Of a stretch of 64,000 nt of DNA, positions 17,927 to 27,081 are shown one piece after another. The DNA is from Sva-07 sp963707515 (lineage in GTDB: Bacteria; Actinomycetota; Acidimicrobiia; Acidimicrobiales; Ilumatobacteraceae), in NCBI GenBank assembly GCA_963707515.1, contig CAVPQI010000003.1, positions 434,001 through 498,000 on the forward strand. Direction: 5' to 3'. The translations under genes were made by a program, and so were the position numbers. The notes below the pieces were generated by a model. It was not told the DNA's origin. It did not search any database and worked only from the letters and a program-made list of their open reading frames with translations. Each line of letters starts with the position of its first letter. The first letter of the stretch is position 1.

Positions 17927-19235
17927 GATCGCCAACCCTGCAGCGTCGTCGAGCGCGCCCGCCGAGCCGCCGACGATCACCGTGCGGGGCAACGGTCCGT
18001 TGTCCGGTTCGGTGACCGTGCCGGGCGCCAAGAACTCCGTGCTCAAGTTGATGGCCACCTCGCTGCTGGCCGACGGCACGTTCGAGCTCACCAACGTGCC
18101 CGACATCGCCGACGTCACGATCATGGGCGAACTGCTCACGGCGATCGGCGTCGACATCGAACGTCCGTCGCCGGGTTGCCTGCGCCTCACCGGCCGCGGC
18201 GACCTGACCCCGGTGGCGCCGTACGAGCTGGTCGAGCGGATCCGCGCCTCGATCAACGTCCTCGGTCCGCTGCTGACCCGCTTCGGGCACGTGCGGCTGT
18301 CGATGCCCGGCGGTGACGACTTCGGCGCCCGTCCGATCGACATGCACATCGCCGGGTTGGAGGCGATGGGCGCCACGTTCTCGTTCAGTCACGGGTACGT
18401 CGAGGCCCACGCCGACCGGTTGCACGGGGCCGACATCACGTTCGACTTCCCGAGTGTGGGGGCGACGGAGAACCTGTTGACCGCCGCCGTCCTCGCCAAG
18501 GGCATGACGACGATCGACAACGCCGCCCGTGAACCCGAGATCGTCGATCTCTGCGAGTTCCTCGTTGCCATGGGCGCCGACATCTCCGGGATCGGCACGT
18601 CGACGCTGGTGATCGAAGGTGTCGAGCCCGGCACGCTGCGCGCCGTCCGTCACCGCACCGTCGCCGACCGCATCCAGGCCGCGACGTACGTCGCCGCCGT
18701 CGCCGTCGCGGGTGGCGAACTCGACATCGAAGCGGCGCGGCCCGATCACATGACGATGCTCCTCGAGCGCTTCGCCGACATGGGGCTCGAGATCACCACC
18801 ACCGGCGACCGCGACGGTGGTCGCCTGCGGGTCACGGCGCCCGAGCGACTTCGCTCGATCGACGTCGCCACGCTCCCGTACCCCGGCATCGCCACCGACT
18901 ACAAGCCGCTGATCATCACCATGCTGGCGATCGCCGACGGCGTCGGCATCGTCACCGAAAACCTCTATCCGGGGCGATTCCGCTACGTCGAGGAGCTGCA
19001 GCGGCTGGGTGCCGACGTCCGCACCAGCGGCCACCATGCGGTGGTCCGCGGCGTCAGCCGGCTGTCGGGCGCACCCGTGCGCGCCCACGACATCCGTGCC
19101 GGTGCGGCGATGGTCGTCGCCGGGCTCGCCGCCGAGGGTCAGACCGTGATCAGCGGCGTCGACCACATCGACCGGGGCTACGACGACCTCGTCGGTCGTT
19201 TGGCATCCGTCGGCGCCGACATCACCCGCGACTGA
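17925..19235 (+). CDS. murA: UDP-N-acetylglucosamine 1-carboxyvinyltransferase, Asp-type
   Basis: MurA transfers enolpyruvate to UDP-GlcNAc, the first committed step of peptidoglycan synthesis. The 436-residue protein has the active-site Lys in VPGAKNSVLKLMA and the loop MPGGDDFGARPIDMH. In E. coli the loop carries catalytic Cys115, the fosfomycin target. Here the aligned residue is Asp131, as known for Mycobacterium and Chlamydia, so intrinsic fosfomycin resistance is expected. ATG 17925 is preceded by GGCGGGAG and overlaps the start of the divergent MFS gene. Confidence 0.95.
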   Translation: MIANPAASSSAPAEPPTITVRGNGPLSGSVTVPGAKNSVLKLMATSLLADGTFELTNVPDIADVTIMGELLTAIGVDIERPSPGCLRLTGRGDLTPVAPYELVERIRASINVLGPLLTRFGHVRLSMPGGDDFGARPIDMHIAGLEAMGATFSFSHGYVEAHADRLHGADITFDFPSVGATENLLTAAVLAKGMTTIDNAAREPEIVDLCEFLVAMGADISGIGTSTLVIEGVEPGTLRAVRHRTVADRIQAATYVAAVAVAGGELDIEAARPDHMTMLLERFADMGLEITTTGDRDGGRLRVTAPERLRSIDVATLPYPGIATDYKPLIITMLAIADGVGIVTENLYPGRFRYVEELQRLGADVRTSGHHAVVRGVSRLSGAPVRAHDIRAGAAMVVAGLAAEGQTVISGVDHIDRGYDDLVGRLASVGADITRD

Positions 19236-19246
19236 CGGCCGCGGCG

Positions 19247-19432
19247 TCAGGTCGGTTCGTCGGGGGCCGGTTCGGCCTCGGCGGCACGGCGGGCGGCGTC
19301 GACGCGTCGCTTGGCGACGGTCAGCAGCAGGGCGATCACGAGGATCGGGCCGGCGATCAGCAACACCTCGTCCCATCCGCCCTGGTGCGCGACGATCACC
19401 GCCCGGACGCTGCTCGCGAAGGCTGGCTCCAC
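19247..19432 (-). CDS. small single-span membrane protein
   Basis: A GTG at 19432 gives 61 residues: a short N-terminus, one hydrophobic helix (EVLLIAGPILVIALLLTVAK), then a basic and acidic tail ending in EPAPDEPT. The topology suggests one transmembrane segment with a cytoplasmic tail. An ATG at 19477 is possible but would overlap the divergent NifU gene. Function unknown. Confidence 0.5.
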   Translation of the reverse strand: MEPAFASSVRAVIVAHQGGWDEVLLIAGPILVIALLLTVAKRRVDAARRAAEAEPAPDEPT

Positions 19433-19475
19433 GTCGACCGATCGTACGGGCTCGCCTGATTGAATGGGCAGTGCC

Positions 19476-19715
19476 ATGCGTGACCAGGTCGAAGCCACCA
19501 TCGAAGTCATCCGCCCGGCGTTGCAAGCCGACGGCGGCGACATCGTGTTGCACGACGTCGACGAGTCGACCGGCGTGGTCTCGGTCGAGCTGGTCGGTGC
19601 GTGCGTCGGCTGTCCCGCCTCCACGCAGACGATGAAAGCCGGGATCGAGCGCATCATGCGCGACCGAGTCGACGGTGTCACCCAGGTGGTGAACATCGCC
19701 GAGGAGGCTGCATGA
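19476..19715 (+). CDS. NifU C-terminal domain Fe-S scaffold protein
   Basis: This small protein (79 residues from ATG 19476, or 83 from 19464) is a stand-alone Nfu domain: IRPALQADGGDIVLHDVDE, then the cluster-binding CVGCPAS with CxxC. Nfu proteins carry and deliver iron-sulfur clusters in the cytoplasm. The next gene, meaB, starts 10 bp downstream. Confidence 0.92.
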   Translation: MRDQVEATIEVIRPALQADGGDIVLHDVDESTGVVSVELVGACVGCPASTQTMKAGIERIMRDRVDGVTQVVNIAEEAA

Positions 19716-19725
19716 GGCGCGGCGC

Positions 19726-20691
19726 ATGACCAGCCGCCGGAACCGTCCCGTCGCCGAACTGTTCGAGGCCGCGCAAGCGGGTGAGCGCACGGCGTTGGCA
19801 CGGTTGCTCTCACTCGTCGAGCGCGGCGGCGACGACGCCCACGCCGTCGGCCGGCTCGCCCACCCCGCAAGCGGTGAGGCCTACACCGTCGGCCTCACCG
19901 GTGCGCCGGGTGCGGGCAAGAGCACGCTGACCAGCGCGCTGATCGGACACCTCCGCGGTCTCGACCTGGAGGTCGCCGTGCTGGCGATCGACCCGTCGTC
20001 GCCGTTCAGCGGTGGTGCCATCCTCGGCGACCGGGTGCGGATGCAGGAGCACGCCACCGACCCCGGCGTGTTCATCCGCTCGATGGCGACCCGTGGCCAC
20101 CTCGGTGGACTGGCGCTGGCGACCCCGGCGGCGGTGCGGCTGCTCGACGCCGCCGGCAGGCGGTGGATCCTCGTCGAGACCGTCGGTGTCGGACAGGTCG
20201 AGGTCGAGGTGGCGGGCAAGGCCGACACGACGGTCGTCGTCGTCAACCCCGGATGGGGCGACAGCGTGCAGGCCAACAAGGCCGGGCTGATGGAGATCGC
20301 CGACGTCTTCGTCGTCAACAAGGCCGACCGTGACGGCGTCGAGGAGACCCGTCGCGACCTCGCCTCGATGCTCGAACTGACCGACCTCCCGCACGACGCG
20401 TGGCGCCCGCCGATCGTGTCGACGGTGGCGTCGTCGGGGACCGGCGTCCCCGAGCTGTGGGACGCCGTGCTCGCCCACCGTGCGCACATCGAGGCGAACG
20501 GGCTGCTGCAGGAGCGCCGGACGTTCCGGCTCCGCGAGGAGCTGCGTGAGGTCGTCGCGCAACGGCTCGAGCAGCGGGCGCGGGAGCTGTGTTCGGGTGA
20601 CCGCTGGGACGAGCTGACCGGCGCCGTGGTGGATCGGGCGACCGATCCGTGGACCGCGGCCGACGAGATGCTCGACGGCGTCGACGCCTGA
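19726..20691 (+). CDS. meaB: MeaB/ArgK-family G3E GTPase, methylmalonyl-CoA mutase chaperone
   Basis: MeaB protects and reloads the B12-dependent methylmalonyl-CoA mutase, using GTP. The 321-residue protein has the P-loop GLTGAPGAGKSTLTSAL, the magnesium-binding region AIDPSSPFSGGAILGDR with DRVRMQ, ETVGVGQVEVEV, and the guanine-specificity motif NKAD. The mutase genes are not in the window, so the partner enzyme is inferred from the family. Confidence 0.93.
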   Translation: MTSRRNRPVAELFEAAQAGERTALARLLSLVERGGDDAHAVGRLAHPASGEAYTVGLTGAPGAGKSTLTSALIGHLRGLDLEVAVLAIDPSSPFSGGAILGDRVRMQEHATDPGVFIRSMATRGHLGGLALATPAAVRLLDAAGRRWILVETVGVGQVEVEVAGKADTTVVVVNPGWGDSVQANKAGLMEIADVFVVNKADRDGVEETRRDLASMLELTDLPHDAWRPPIVSTVASSGTGVPELWDAVLAHRAHIEANGLLQERRTFRLREELREVVAQRLEQRARELCSGDRWDELTGAVVDRATDPWTAADEMLDGVDA

Positions 20692-20766
20692 CGCCCGCCA
20701 GCGCCTGACGTGTGCCAGTTCCGGAGTGTGCCGACGCCTGACGTCGGTCGCGCCGGATGACGGGCC

Positions 20767-20862
20767 TCAGGACATGGCGAGCAGGGCGACCGCGATCACC
20801 AGGAACAGGAACGGGCTGGCGACACCGGAGCGCTGACGGAGATGGATCAACCGTGTGGTCAC
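20767..20862 (-). CDS. possible tiny membrane peptide, 31 aa
   Basis: A GTG at 20862 opens a 31-residue frame whose second half (GVASPFLFLVIAVALLAMS) is one hydrophobic helix. It is followed by a hairpin-containing gap (CCGACG...CGTCGG at about 20728-20745). No ribosome site stands out. Kept as tentative because the short basic start plus single helix resembles many small bacterial membrane peptides. Confidence 0.3.
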   Translation of the reverse strand: MTTRLIHLRQRSGVASPFLFLVIAVALLAMS

Positions 20863-20964
20863 GACGGATCCATCGGCGCGTCCCGAATCCGACTGAAGCG
20901 GAATGTCGTGCCGGTCTGGCTGAGCGAATGGGCCCTTGGCACGGGTGTTCGCGAGACTGCGGGC

Positions 20965-21741
20965 ATGACCGACCAGCCTCTGCACCTCGAGCGACGCGAT
21001 GACGGTGTGGCCGTCATCACGCTGACCAACGGCAAGGTCAACGCCCTGTCCGTGGAGCTCCTCACCCGGCTCCGCGAGGTGGTCGGCGAGCTCGCCGCCG
21101 ACCTGCCCGGTGCCGTCATCGTCACCGGCGGTGACCGGCTGTTCGCGGCCGGCGCCGACATCTCGCAGTTCGGGGGTCAGGAGGAGGCGGCGACGATCGG
21201 CGCCGCATTCCACGATGCCCTCGATGCCCTGGCGGCGCTGCCGCGCCTGGTGATCGCCGCCGTCAGCGGTTTCGCTCTCGGCGGCGGATGCGAGCTCGCC
21301 CTGGCCTGCGACTACCGCGTCGTGTCGGAACGGGCAGTGTTCGGCCAGCCGGAGATCCTGCTCGGCATCATCCCCGGCGGCGGAGGCACCCAGCGCCTGC
21401 CACGTGTGGTCGGCGCCAGCCGGGCCAAGGAGATGTGCCTGACCGGCCGCCAGGTGCGCGCCGAGGAAGCGCTGCGCATCGGCCTCGCCGACGAGGTGGT
21501 CGCCCCCGAGGCGCTGATGCCGCGAGTGCTCGATCTCGCGGCCGAGGTCGCCCGCGGTGCGTCGACGGCGCAGGCGATCTGCAAGCGGGTGATCGACGCC
21601 GGTGCGGCGCTGCCGCTGACCGAGGCGTTGGCGCTCGAGCGGGAGGCGTTCGTCGAGGTGTTCGGCACCGAGGACGCGGCGATCGGCGTCGCCAGCTTCC
21701 TCGAACACGGCCCCGGCAAGGCCACCTTCACCGGCCACTGA
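20965..21741 (+). CDS. enoyl-CoA hydratase/isomerase family protein
   Basis: This 258-residue crotonase-fold enzyme adds water to enoyl-CoA in beta-oxidation. The oxyanion-hole segment GGDRLFAAGADISQFG and the second conserved block SGFALGGGCELALACDYRV, including the first catalytic Glu position, are present. The second Glu position lies in FGQPEILLGIIPGGGG. ATG 20965 is chosen because homology starts right after it. A pair of palindromic repeats follows the stop. Confidence 0.92.
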   Translation: MTDQPLHLERRDDGVAVITLTNGKVNALSVELLTRLREVVGELAADLPGAVIVTGGDRLFAAGADISQFGGQEEAATIGAAFHDALDALAALPRLVIAAVSGFALGGGCELALACDYRVVSERAVFGQPEILLGIIPGGGGTQRLPRVVGASRAKEMCLTGRQVRAEEALRIGLADEVVAPEALMPRVLDLAAEVARGASTAQAICKRVIDAGAALPLTEALALEREAFVEVFGTEDAAIGVASFLEHGPGKATFTGH

Positions 21742-21745
21742 CCGG

Positions 21746-21790
21746 TCTGGGTCAGATCTCCCGCGTCATCCGCGGCAAATCCGACCCAGA
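21746..21790. repeat. palindromic repeat A, first of a close pair
   Basis: The arms TCTGGGTC and GACCCAGA flank an inner hairpin CCGCG-TCATC-CGCGG. It lies 5 bp after the enoyl-CoA hydratase stop. A 34-bp block at its right side is identical to the next copy. Confidence 0.75.
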
Positions 21791-21827
21791 TCGCCGGATG
21801 CCGTCGACGCCCGACGGTCCCCCCGGT

Positions 21828-21873
21828 TCTGGGTCGCGTCTCCCGCGTCATCCGCGGCAAATCCGACCCAGAA
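21828..21873. repeat. palindromic repeat A, second of a close pair
   Basis: Perfect 10-bp arms TTCTGGGTCG and CGACCCAGAA enclose the same inner hairpin as the copy 38 bp upstream. The element sits between convergent genes, 30 bp from the stop of the facing MFS gene. Confidence 0.8.
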
Positions 21874-21902
21874 GGCGGTGGCGGCGGCGGTGGCGGCCGG
21901 CT

Positions 21903-23138
21903 TCAGTGGGCGGGGGCGCCGGCGGGGAGCGGCTGGGTGTCGTCGTGGAGAGGGCGCGACAGGGTCCACGCCGAGCGCGACAGCCATGCCGCCACCGCGA
22001 TCAGGACCAGCATCACGGCGGCGCACGTGGCGTAGGCCGTCGTCCGCCCGAACTGGTCGTAGAGCGTGCCGGTGACGACCGCCATCACCCCGGCGGCGAG
22101 GGCGTTGGCGGCGCCGAGCACGCCCTGGGCCCCGGCCTGGCGGTCCTCGGGCACGACCATGCCGACGGCGACGCCGCTGCTCGACACCGTCAGACCGTCG
22201 AACACGGCGTGGACCATGGCGATCGCAAAGATCCACCCGCCGCTCGGCATCACGCCGTACAGGGAGATGAACAGCGCCCCGACCAGCAGTCCGGCGACGC
22301 CGATCCGGAACGGGCCATGGACCTGCGCCAGCCGGCCACCACGCGGTCCGAGCACCATCAGCGGCAGGGCGAACAGCGTGATGCCGACGTTGGCGATCCA
22401 CTCGCTGGTGCCGAGATCCTCGTGGACCAGCGCCCACAGCGCGTCGAACGAGCCGATCATCACGAACAGGGCGGCACCGAGCACGACCGCGCCGGCGAAG
22501 GGACGGATGCGCAGCAGGTCGAAGGCGAGGCGCTTCGTCGAGCCGCCGGCACGCTCGTCGACCGACACCCGGGCGACGAACGGCAACAGGATCAGCGTGC
22601 CGGCGGCGACCACGATGAACGGTGCGGGGATGCCGAACGGGCCGACGAGCACGGCCGAGATCGCTGGGCCGAGGGCGAAGCCGAACACGTCGGCGGCGAG
22701 CAGGCGACCGAGGTTCTGGCCGAGGTGATCGGGGTCGGCGAGGATGACGATGCGCCGTGCCGCCGGCACGGCGGCACCGATGCCGATGCCCGAGATGATC
22801 CGCCCGAGCATGATCGGGGCGAGAGCGGTGCTGAAGCCCATCAGCAACAACCCGACGGCGTTGATCGTCACGCCGGCGAGGACGACGCGCCGGGCATGGC
22901 CGCGGTCGGCGAGCGGGGCGATCAGCACCTGCGACACGAACCCGGCGATGAAGCCGACGCCGATCACGACGCCGATCGCCGACTCGGAGATGCCGTAGTC
23001 GTCGCGGTAGTCGTCGACGATCGTGAAGAGCACGCCATACCCCGCCGCGAGGCAGGCCATCAGCCCACCGAAGGCGACGAAGAGCACCATCTTCGACGGT
23101 GGCGCAGCCTCGTTGGTCACGGCGTGGGGGGTTTCCAC
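21903..23138 (-). CDS. MFS transporter
   Basis: The 411-residue protein has about 12 membrane segments, the loop APLADRGHARRVVLAG after TM2 (MFS signature A) and the TM5 region AADVFGFALGPAISAVL. This matches drug- or metabolite-efflux type MFS members. No ligand can be inferred. It converges with the enoyl-CoA hydratase gene across two palindromes. Confidence 0.88.
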   Translation of the reverse strand: METPHAVTNEAAPPSKMVLFVAFGGLMACLAAGYGVLFTIVDDYRDDYGISESAIGVVIGVGFIAGFVSQVLIAPLADRGHARRVVLAGVTINAVGLLLMGFSTALAPIMLGRIISGIGIGAAVPAARRIVILADPDHLGQNLGRLLAADVFGFALGPAISAVLVGPFGIPAPFIVVAAGTLILLPFVARVSVDERAGGSTKRLAFDLLRIRPFAGAVVLGAALFVMIGSFDALWALVHEDLGTSEWIANVGITLFALPLMVLGPRGGRLAQVHGPFRIGVAGLLVGALFISLYGVMPSGGWIFAIAMVHAVFDGLTVSSSGVAVGMVVPEDRQAGAQGVLGAANALAAGVMAVVTGTLYDQFGRTTAYATCAAVMLVLIAVAAWLSRSAWTLSRPLHDDTQPLPAGAPAH

Positions 23139-23188
23139 GTGGCGAGGCTAGCCACGGCCCCCCGGGCGGAGGCGGGTCGGTTGTGCGG

Positions 23189-25675
23189 TCAGCCGATGGC
23201 GACGAGCCCGGTCTCGTACGGGCTCGAGACGAGGGGATGAACCGGGAGCGCACGCACCGTGAACCCCCATCGACCGGCGCGGTCGGGGGTGAACTCGCCG
23301 CGGTACGAACCGGTGCCGTCGCCGTCCATCGGGACCGTCGCCAAGCGGTGCTCGTCGAACGAGCCGTCGGCGTTGAGCGGCCCGTGCACGATCTGCACGA
23401 CGAGCTCGTCGAAGGCGAGGGCACCGGGATCGACGGTCGCCGTGACCGTCTGCGCCGACCCCGCGGCGAGCTGGTCGACGAGACCCGGCTCGAGCCCGAC
23501 GGTCACCGACACGCCCGGCCAGGCGTCGGCCGTCGCCCGCTTCCAGGCGGCCAGCTGGCGCGCCGGCTCGCCACCGTCGACGACCAGCGCCGTCGACGCC
23601 CGCGCTGCCGGTTCGTACAGCACGGTGACGTAGTCGCGCACCATCCGGCTGGCGATCACCCGCCAGCCGAGGGTCGCCCAGTTGGCGGTCATGCGATCGA
23701 GCCACCGGTGCGGCAGGCCGTCGTCGCCGCGGTCGTAGAACGCCGGCACGATCTGGTTCTCGATCACCTCGAACGCCGCCGTGGACTCGCGCCGGTCGCG
23801 GCTGGCGTCGTCGTGGTCGTCCTCGAACGAGGGGATGTCGAATCCGTTGGTGCCGTCGGTCATCTCGTCCCACCACCCGTCGCGGATCGAGCAGTTGAGC
23901 ACGCCGTTGAGCGCCGCCTTCATGCCACTGGTGCCGCATGCCTCCATCGGCCGCCGGGGTGTGTTCAGCCAGACGTCGCACCCGTGGTACATCGTGCGGG
24001 CGATGCCGATGTCGTAGTCGGGCACGAACACGAAGCGGTGGCGGATGTCGGCATCGCGGGTCAGCTGGTCGATCGCCCGGATCAGTTCCTTGCCGGGGTT
24101 GTCGGCGGGATGGGCCTTGCCGGCGAACACGAACTGCACCGGACGGTCGGCGTCGAGGAGCAGGCGGCGCAGGCGTTCCATCTGCGACAACAGCAGCGTC
24201 GACCGCTTGTAGGTGGCGAAGCGGCGGGCGAAGCCGATGGTCAGCACGTCGGGATCGAGGAGGTAGCTGCCGAGCGAGCTGCGGACCATGTCGACGAGCT
24301 CGCGGCGGCCCTCGCGACGGACGTCCCAGATCGTGCGCCGGTCGAGATGGTGGACGCGGGCCCAGTCGTCGCGATCGGCGAGATGCCACTCCTCGCCGAC
24401 GACGCTCGACAGCAGTTCGTCGACGCGGTCGGAGACCCACGAGCGGGCGTGGACACCGTTGGTGACGTGACCGATGGGGATGTCGCCCACCGGCAGGTCG
24501 GCCCACAGGTGGCCGAACATGCCGCGTGACACGTCGCCGTGGAGGCGGGCGACGCCGTTGGCGCGCGCCGCCAGCCGCAGGCCCATGATCGCCATGTTGA
24601 ACTTGTCGCCACCGCCTGCCGGCTGGCCGATCGGGATCAGGTCGTCGATCGAGATGCCACAGTCCTCGGCGAAGTCGTGGAAGTAGCGCTCGAACAGCTC
24701 CAGCGGGAACTGGTCGATGCCGGCCGGTACCGGGGTGTGGGTGGTGAACACCGAACCGGCGCGCACCGCCTCCACCGCTTCGCCGAACTGCAGCCCGCGC
24801 TGCGTCCACTCACGGATGCGCTCGAGCCCGAGGAAGCCGGCGTGACCCTCGTTGGTGTGGAACACCTGCGGTTCGATGCCGAGGGCCCGCAGCGCCCGCA
24901 CACCGCCGATGCCGAGGACGATCTCCTGGCGCAGCCGGTGCTGTTCGTCGCCGCCGTAGAGGCGGTCGGTGACCGCAACGGCGCCCGGCGGGTTGCCGGG
25001 GACGTTGGTGTCGAGCAGGTACAGCGGAATGCGCCCCACGTCGACGCGCCACACCCGCACGACGACGTCGACGCCGTCGAGTGCGACGTGGACCTCGACG
25101 CCAGTCGGCTGCAGGCCGAGGCCGTCGGGGTCGATCGCTTCGTTGTGCTCTTCCTGCCAGCCGTCGCTGTTGAGCCGTTGGTGGAAGTACCCCTCGGCGT
25201 ACAGGAGGCCGACGCCGACGAGCGGGATGCCGAGGTCGGACGACGCCTTCAGGTGATCGCCGGCGAGGACGCCGAGGCCGCCGGAGTACTGCGGCAGCGC
25301 CTCGGTGATGCCGAACTCGGGGGAGAAGTAGGCGACGAGCTCGAGCGGCGTGGCGCCGTCGTCCTGGCGGCGGCTGAACCAGTTCGATCCCTCCCGCACG
25401 TCGGTCAGCCGGCGATCGGCGCGCTCGAGCTGCTCGACGAACTGGTCGTCGGCGGCGAGGGCGTCCCAGCACGCCGGCGAGGTGCGGCGGACGACGTCGA
25501 CGGGGTGCTGGCCGGTGGTGCGCCACGACCGGCCGTCGATCGAGCCGTCGAGACGGTCGAACAGCCGCGCCAGCTGCCGGTCCCACGACCAGTTGAGGTT
25601 GGCGGCCAGCCGCTCGATCGAGCGGAGCGACTCGGGGACGCTGCTGACGACGCTGAACTGATGTGCCGGTTGCAT
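23189..25675 (-). CDS. glgP: alpha-glucan phosphorylase (DUF3417-type GlgP)
   Basis: Glycogen phosphorylase releases glucose-1-phosphate from alpha-1,4 glucans. The 828-residue length and the N-terminal DUF3417 region (LAANLNWSWDRQLARLFD) match the short actinobacterial or archaeal type. Visible are YSGGLGVLAGDHLKASSDLG, the substrate region VFAGKAHPADNPGKE, and the PLP Lys in EACGTSGMKAALNG. A C-terminal beta-rich part follows. About 175 bp upstream lies glgA on the same strand. Confidence 0.95.
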   Translation of the reverse strand: MQPAHQFSVVSSVPESLRSIERLAANLNWSWDRQLARLFDRLDGSIDGRSWRTTGQHPVDVVRRTSPACWDALAADDQFVEQLERADRRLTDVREGSNWFSRRQDDGATPLELVAYFSPEFGITEALPQYSGGLGVLAGDHLKASSDLGIPLVGVGLLYAEGYFHQRLNSDGWQEEHNEAIDPDGLGLQPTGVEVHVALDGVDVVVRVWRVDVGRIPLYLLDTNVPGNPPGAVAVTDRLYGGDEQHRLRQEIVLGIGGVRALRALGIEPQVFHTNEGHAGFLGLERIREWTQRGLQFGEAVEAVRAGSVFTTHTPVPAGIDQFPLELFERYFHDFAEDCGISIDDLIPIGQPAGGGDKFNMAIMGLRLAARANGVARLHGDVSRGMFGHLWADLPVGDIPIGHVTNGVHARSWVSDRVDELLSSVVGEEWHLADRDDWARVHHLDRRTIWDVRREGRRELVDMVRSSLGSYLLDPDVLTIGFARRFATYKRSTLLLSQMERLRRLLLDADRPVQFVFAGKAHPADNPGKELIRAIDQLTRDADIRHRFVFVPDYDIGIARTMYHGCDVWLNTPRRPMEACGTSGMKAALNGVLNCSIRDGWWDEMTDGTNGFDIPSFEDDHDDASRDRRESTAAFEVIENQIVPAFYDRGDDGLPHRWLDRMTANWATLGWRVIASRMVRDYVTVLYEPAARASTALVVDGGEPARQLAAWKRATADAWPGVSVTVGLEPGLVDQLAAGSAQTVTATVDPGALAFDELVVQIVHGPLNADGSFDEHRLATVPMDGDGTGSYRGEFTPDRAGRWGFTVRALPVHPLVSSPYETGLVAIG

Positions 25676-25850
25676 CGCCGCGCGACGCTAGCGAGCCTGC
25701 ACCCCGTGCGGGTCCCGAGCCCGCGGGTTCACGCAGACGTCACAGTGGGCGGCGATCCGGCAAACGGCGATCCGGTGAGCGGCCAACGGTGAGGGTTGAG
25801 GGGGTGAGGGGGTGATGGGCGAGCGTGAGGGCAGCGTCTGCACGCGATCT

Positions 25851-27038
25851 TCACCCCAGCAGGCGGCGAGCGACGAGGTCGGCATAGACGTCGGCGGTCG
25901 AGCGGGCGATCGCGTCCCAGGCGTACTTGTGCTGCACCAGGTCGCGTGCGTTGGCGACGAGCAGCGTGGCCAGGTCGTGGTTGGTCAGCACGTTGTCGAT
26001 GGCGTCGGCGAGGTCGTCGGGATTGCCGGGTTCGAACGTCACGCCGGCGTTGGTGCCCGCCACCAGCTCGGCCAGTCCGCCGGTACGGGCGACGATCAGC
26101 GGGGCGCCGGCGGCCAGCGCCTCGAGGGCGACGATGCCGAACGGCTCGTACAGCGAGGGAATGACGACGCAGCCGGCGCGGTGGACGAGCTGGCGCAGCT
26201 GGCGGTCGTCGAGGAAGCCGGGCAGGTCGATGATGTCGCTGACGCCCTCGACGTCGATCTGTGTCTGCAGCTCGGGGAGGTAGCTGCCGCGCCCGGCGAT
26301 CACGGCGTGCACGTCCGGCACCCGCCCGCGCAGCGCGTGCATTGCCCTGGCCAGCACCTGGAAGCCCTTCTCGTACTGCACCCGCCCCCACGACACGACC
26401 AGCGGTCCGCGCGGGGCGGCGGGCAGGCGCGGCTCGCCGACGGCACGCCACTGCTCGGGATCGATGCCGTTGGGGATGTGCTCGACGTGGTCGGGGAGCA
26501 GTTCGAACGCGGTGACGAGCTGCTCGACGACGAAGCGCGTCGGCGAGATCAGCCGGTCGGCCTGGTACGCCAACCACCACTCGATCGAATTGATGTCGGT
26601 CGGCGCGCCGAGCGGCAGCTGCCCGCCGTGACGGACTCGTTCGGTGCCGTGCATCGTCAACACGAACGGCACGCCGTACTGGTGGGCGAGCGAGTCGGCC
26701 GCCCAGCCGAGGTGCCAGTCGTGACCGTGGACGATGTCGGGGGTCCAGCCGGCGAGGTCACCGTCGAAGCGCGCCCCGAGCTTCGTCACGGCGTGATTCG
26801 CCGAGGCGACGCGGGAGACGATCTCCGACGGCGGCAGCCATGGCATGTCGACGAGCGTGCGCAGCACCCGGACGCGCGCCGGCGGGACCGCGGCGAGCTC
26901 GGCGGGACGGTCGGCCACGGTCAGCACCACCACGTCGTGGCCGGCGCGTGTGAGCGCCTCGCTGAGCCCGGCGACGTGAGCCGCCACGCCGCCTGTCGAC
27001 CGCGGCGGGAACTCCCACGACAGCATCAGCACGCGCAC
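25851..27038 (-). CDS. glgA: glycogen synthase / GT4 glucosyltransferase
   Basis: The 395-residue GT-B enzyme has an N-terminal acceptor-side loop in WEFPPRSTGGVAAHVAGLSE and the retaining catalytic Glu region SLYEPFGIVALEALAAGAPL. HGHDWHLGWAADSLA is typical of glucan synthases. It may be either an ADP-glucose glycogen synthase or the maltose-1-phosphate-forming GlgM type of actinomycetes. The context (glgP, glgB) favours glycogen metabolism. GTG 27038 leaves 43 bp to the divergent glgB start. Confidence 0.88.
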   Translation of the reverse strand: MRVLMLSWEFPPRSTGGVAAHVAGLSEALTRAGHDVVVLTVADRPAELAAVPPARVRVLRTLVDMPWLPPSEIVSRVASANHAVTKLGARFDGDLAGWTPDIVHGHDWHLGWAADSLAHQYGVPFVLTMHGTERVRHGGQLPLGAPTDINSIEWWLAYQADRLISPTRFVVEQLVTAFELLPDHVEHIPNGIDPEQWRAVGEPRLPAAPRGPLVVSWGRVQYEKGFQVLARAMHALRGRVPDVHAVIAGRGSYLPELQTQIDVEGVSDIIDLPGFLDDRQLRQLVHRAGCVVIPSLYEPFGIVALEALAAGAPLIVARTGGLAELVAGTNAGVTFEPGNPDDLADAIDNVLTNHDLATLLVANARDLVQHKYAWDAIARSTADVYADLVARRLLG

Positions 27039-27081
27039 GTCGGCGCACCCTAGCGGTGCCGACCCCGTACTCTGGGTGGCA

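Noticed and set aside
17430..19790. Long minus-strand frame across murA
   Set aside because: No domain; antisense to a clear murA.
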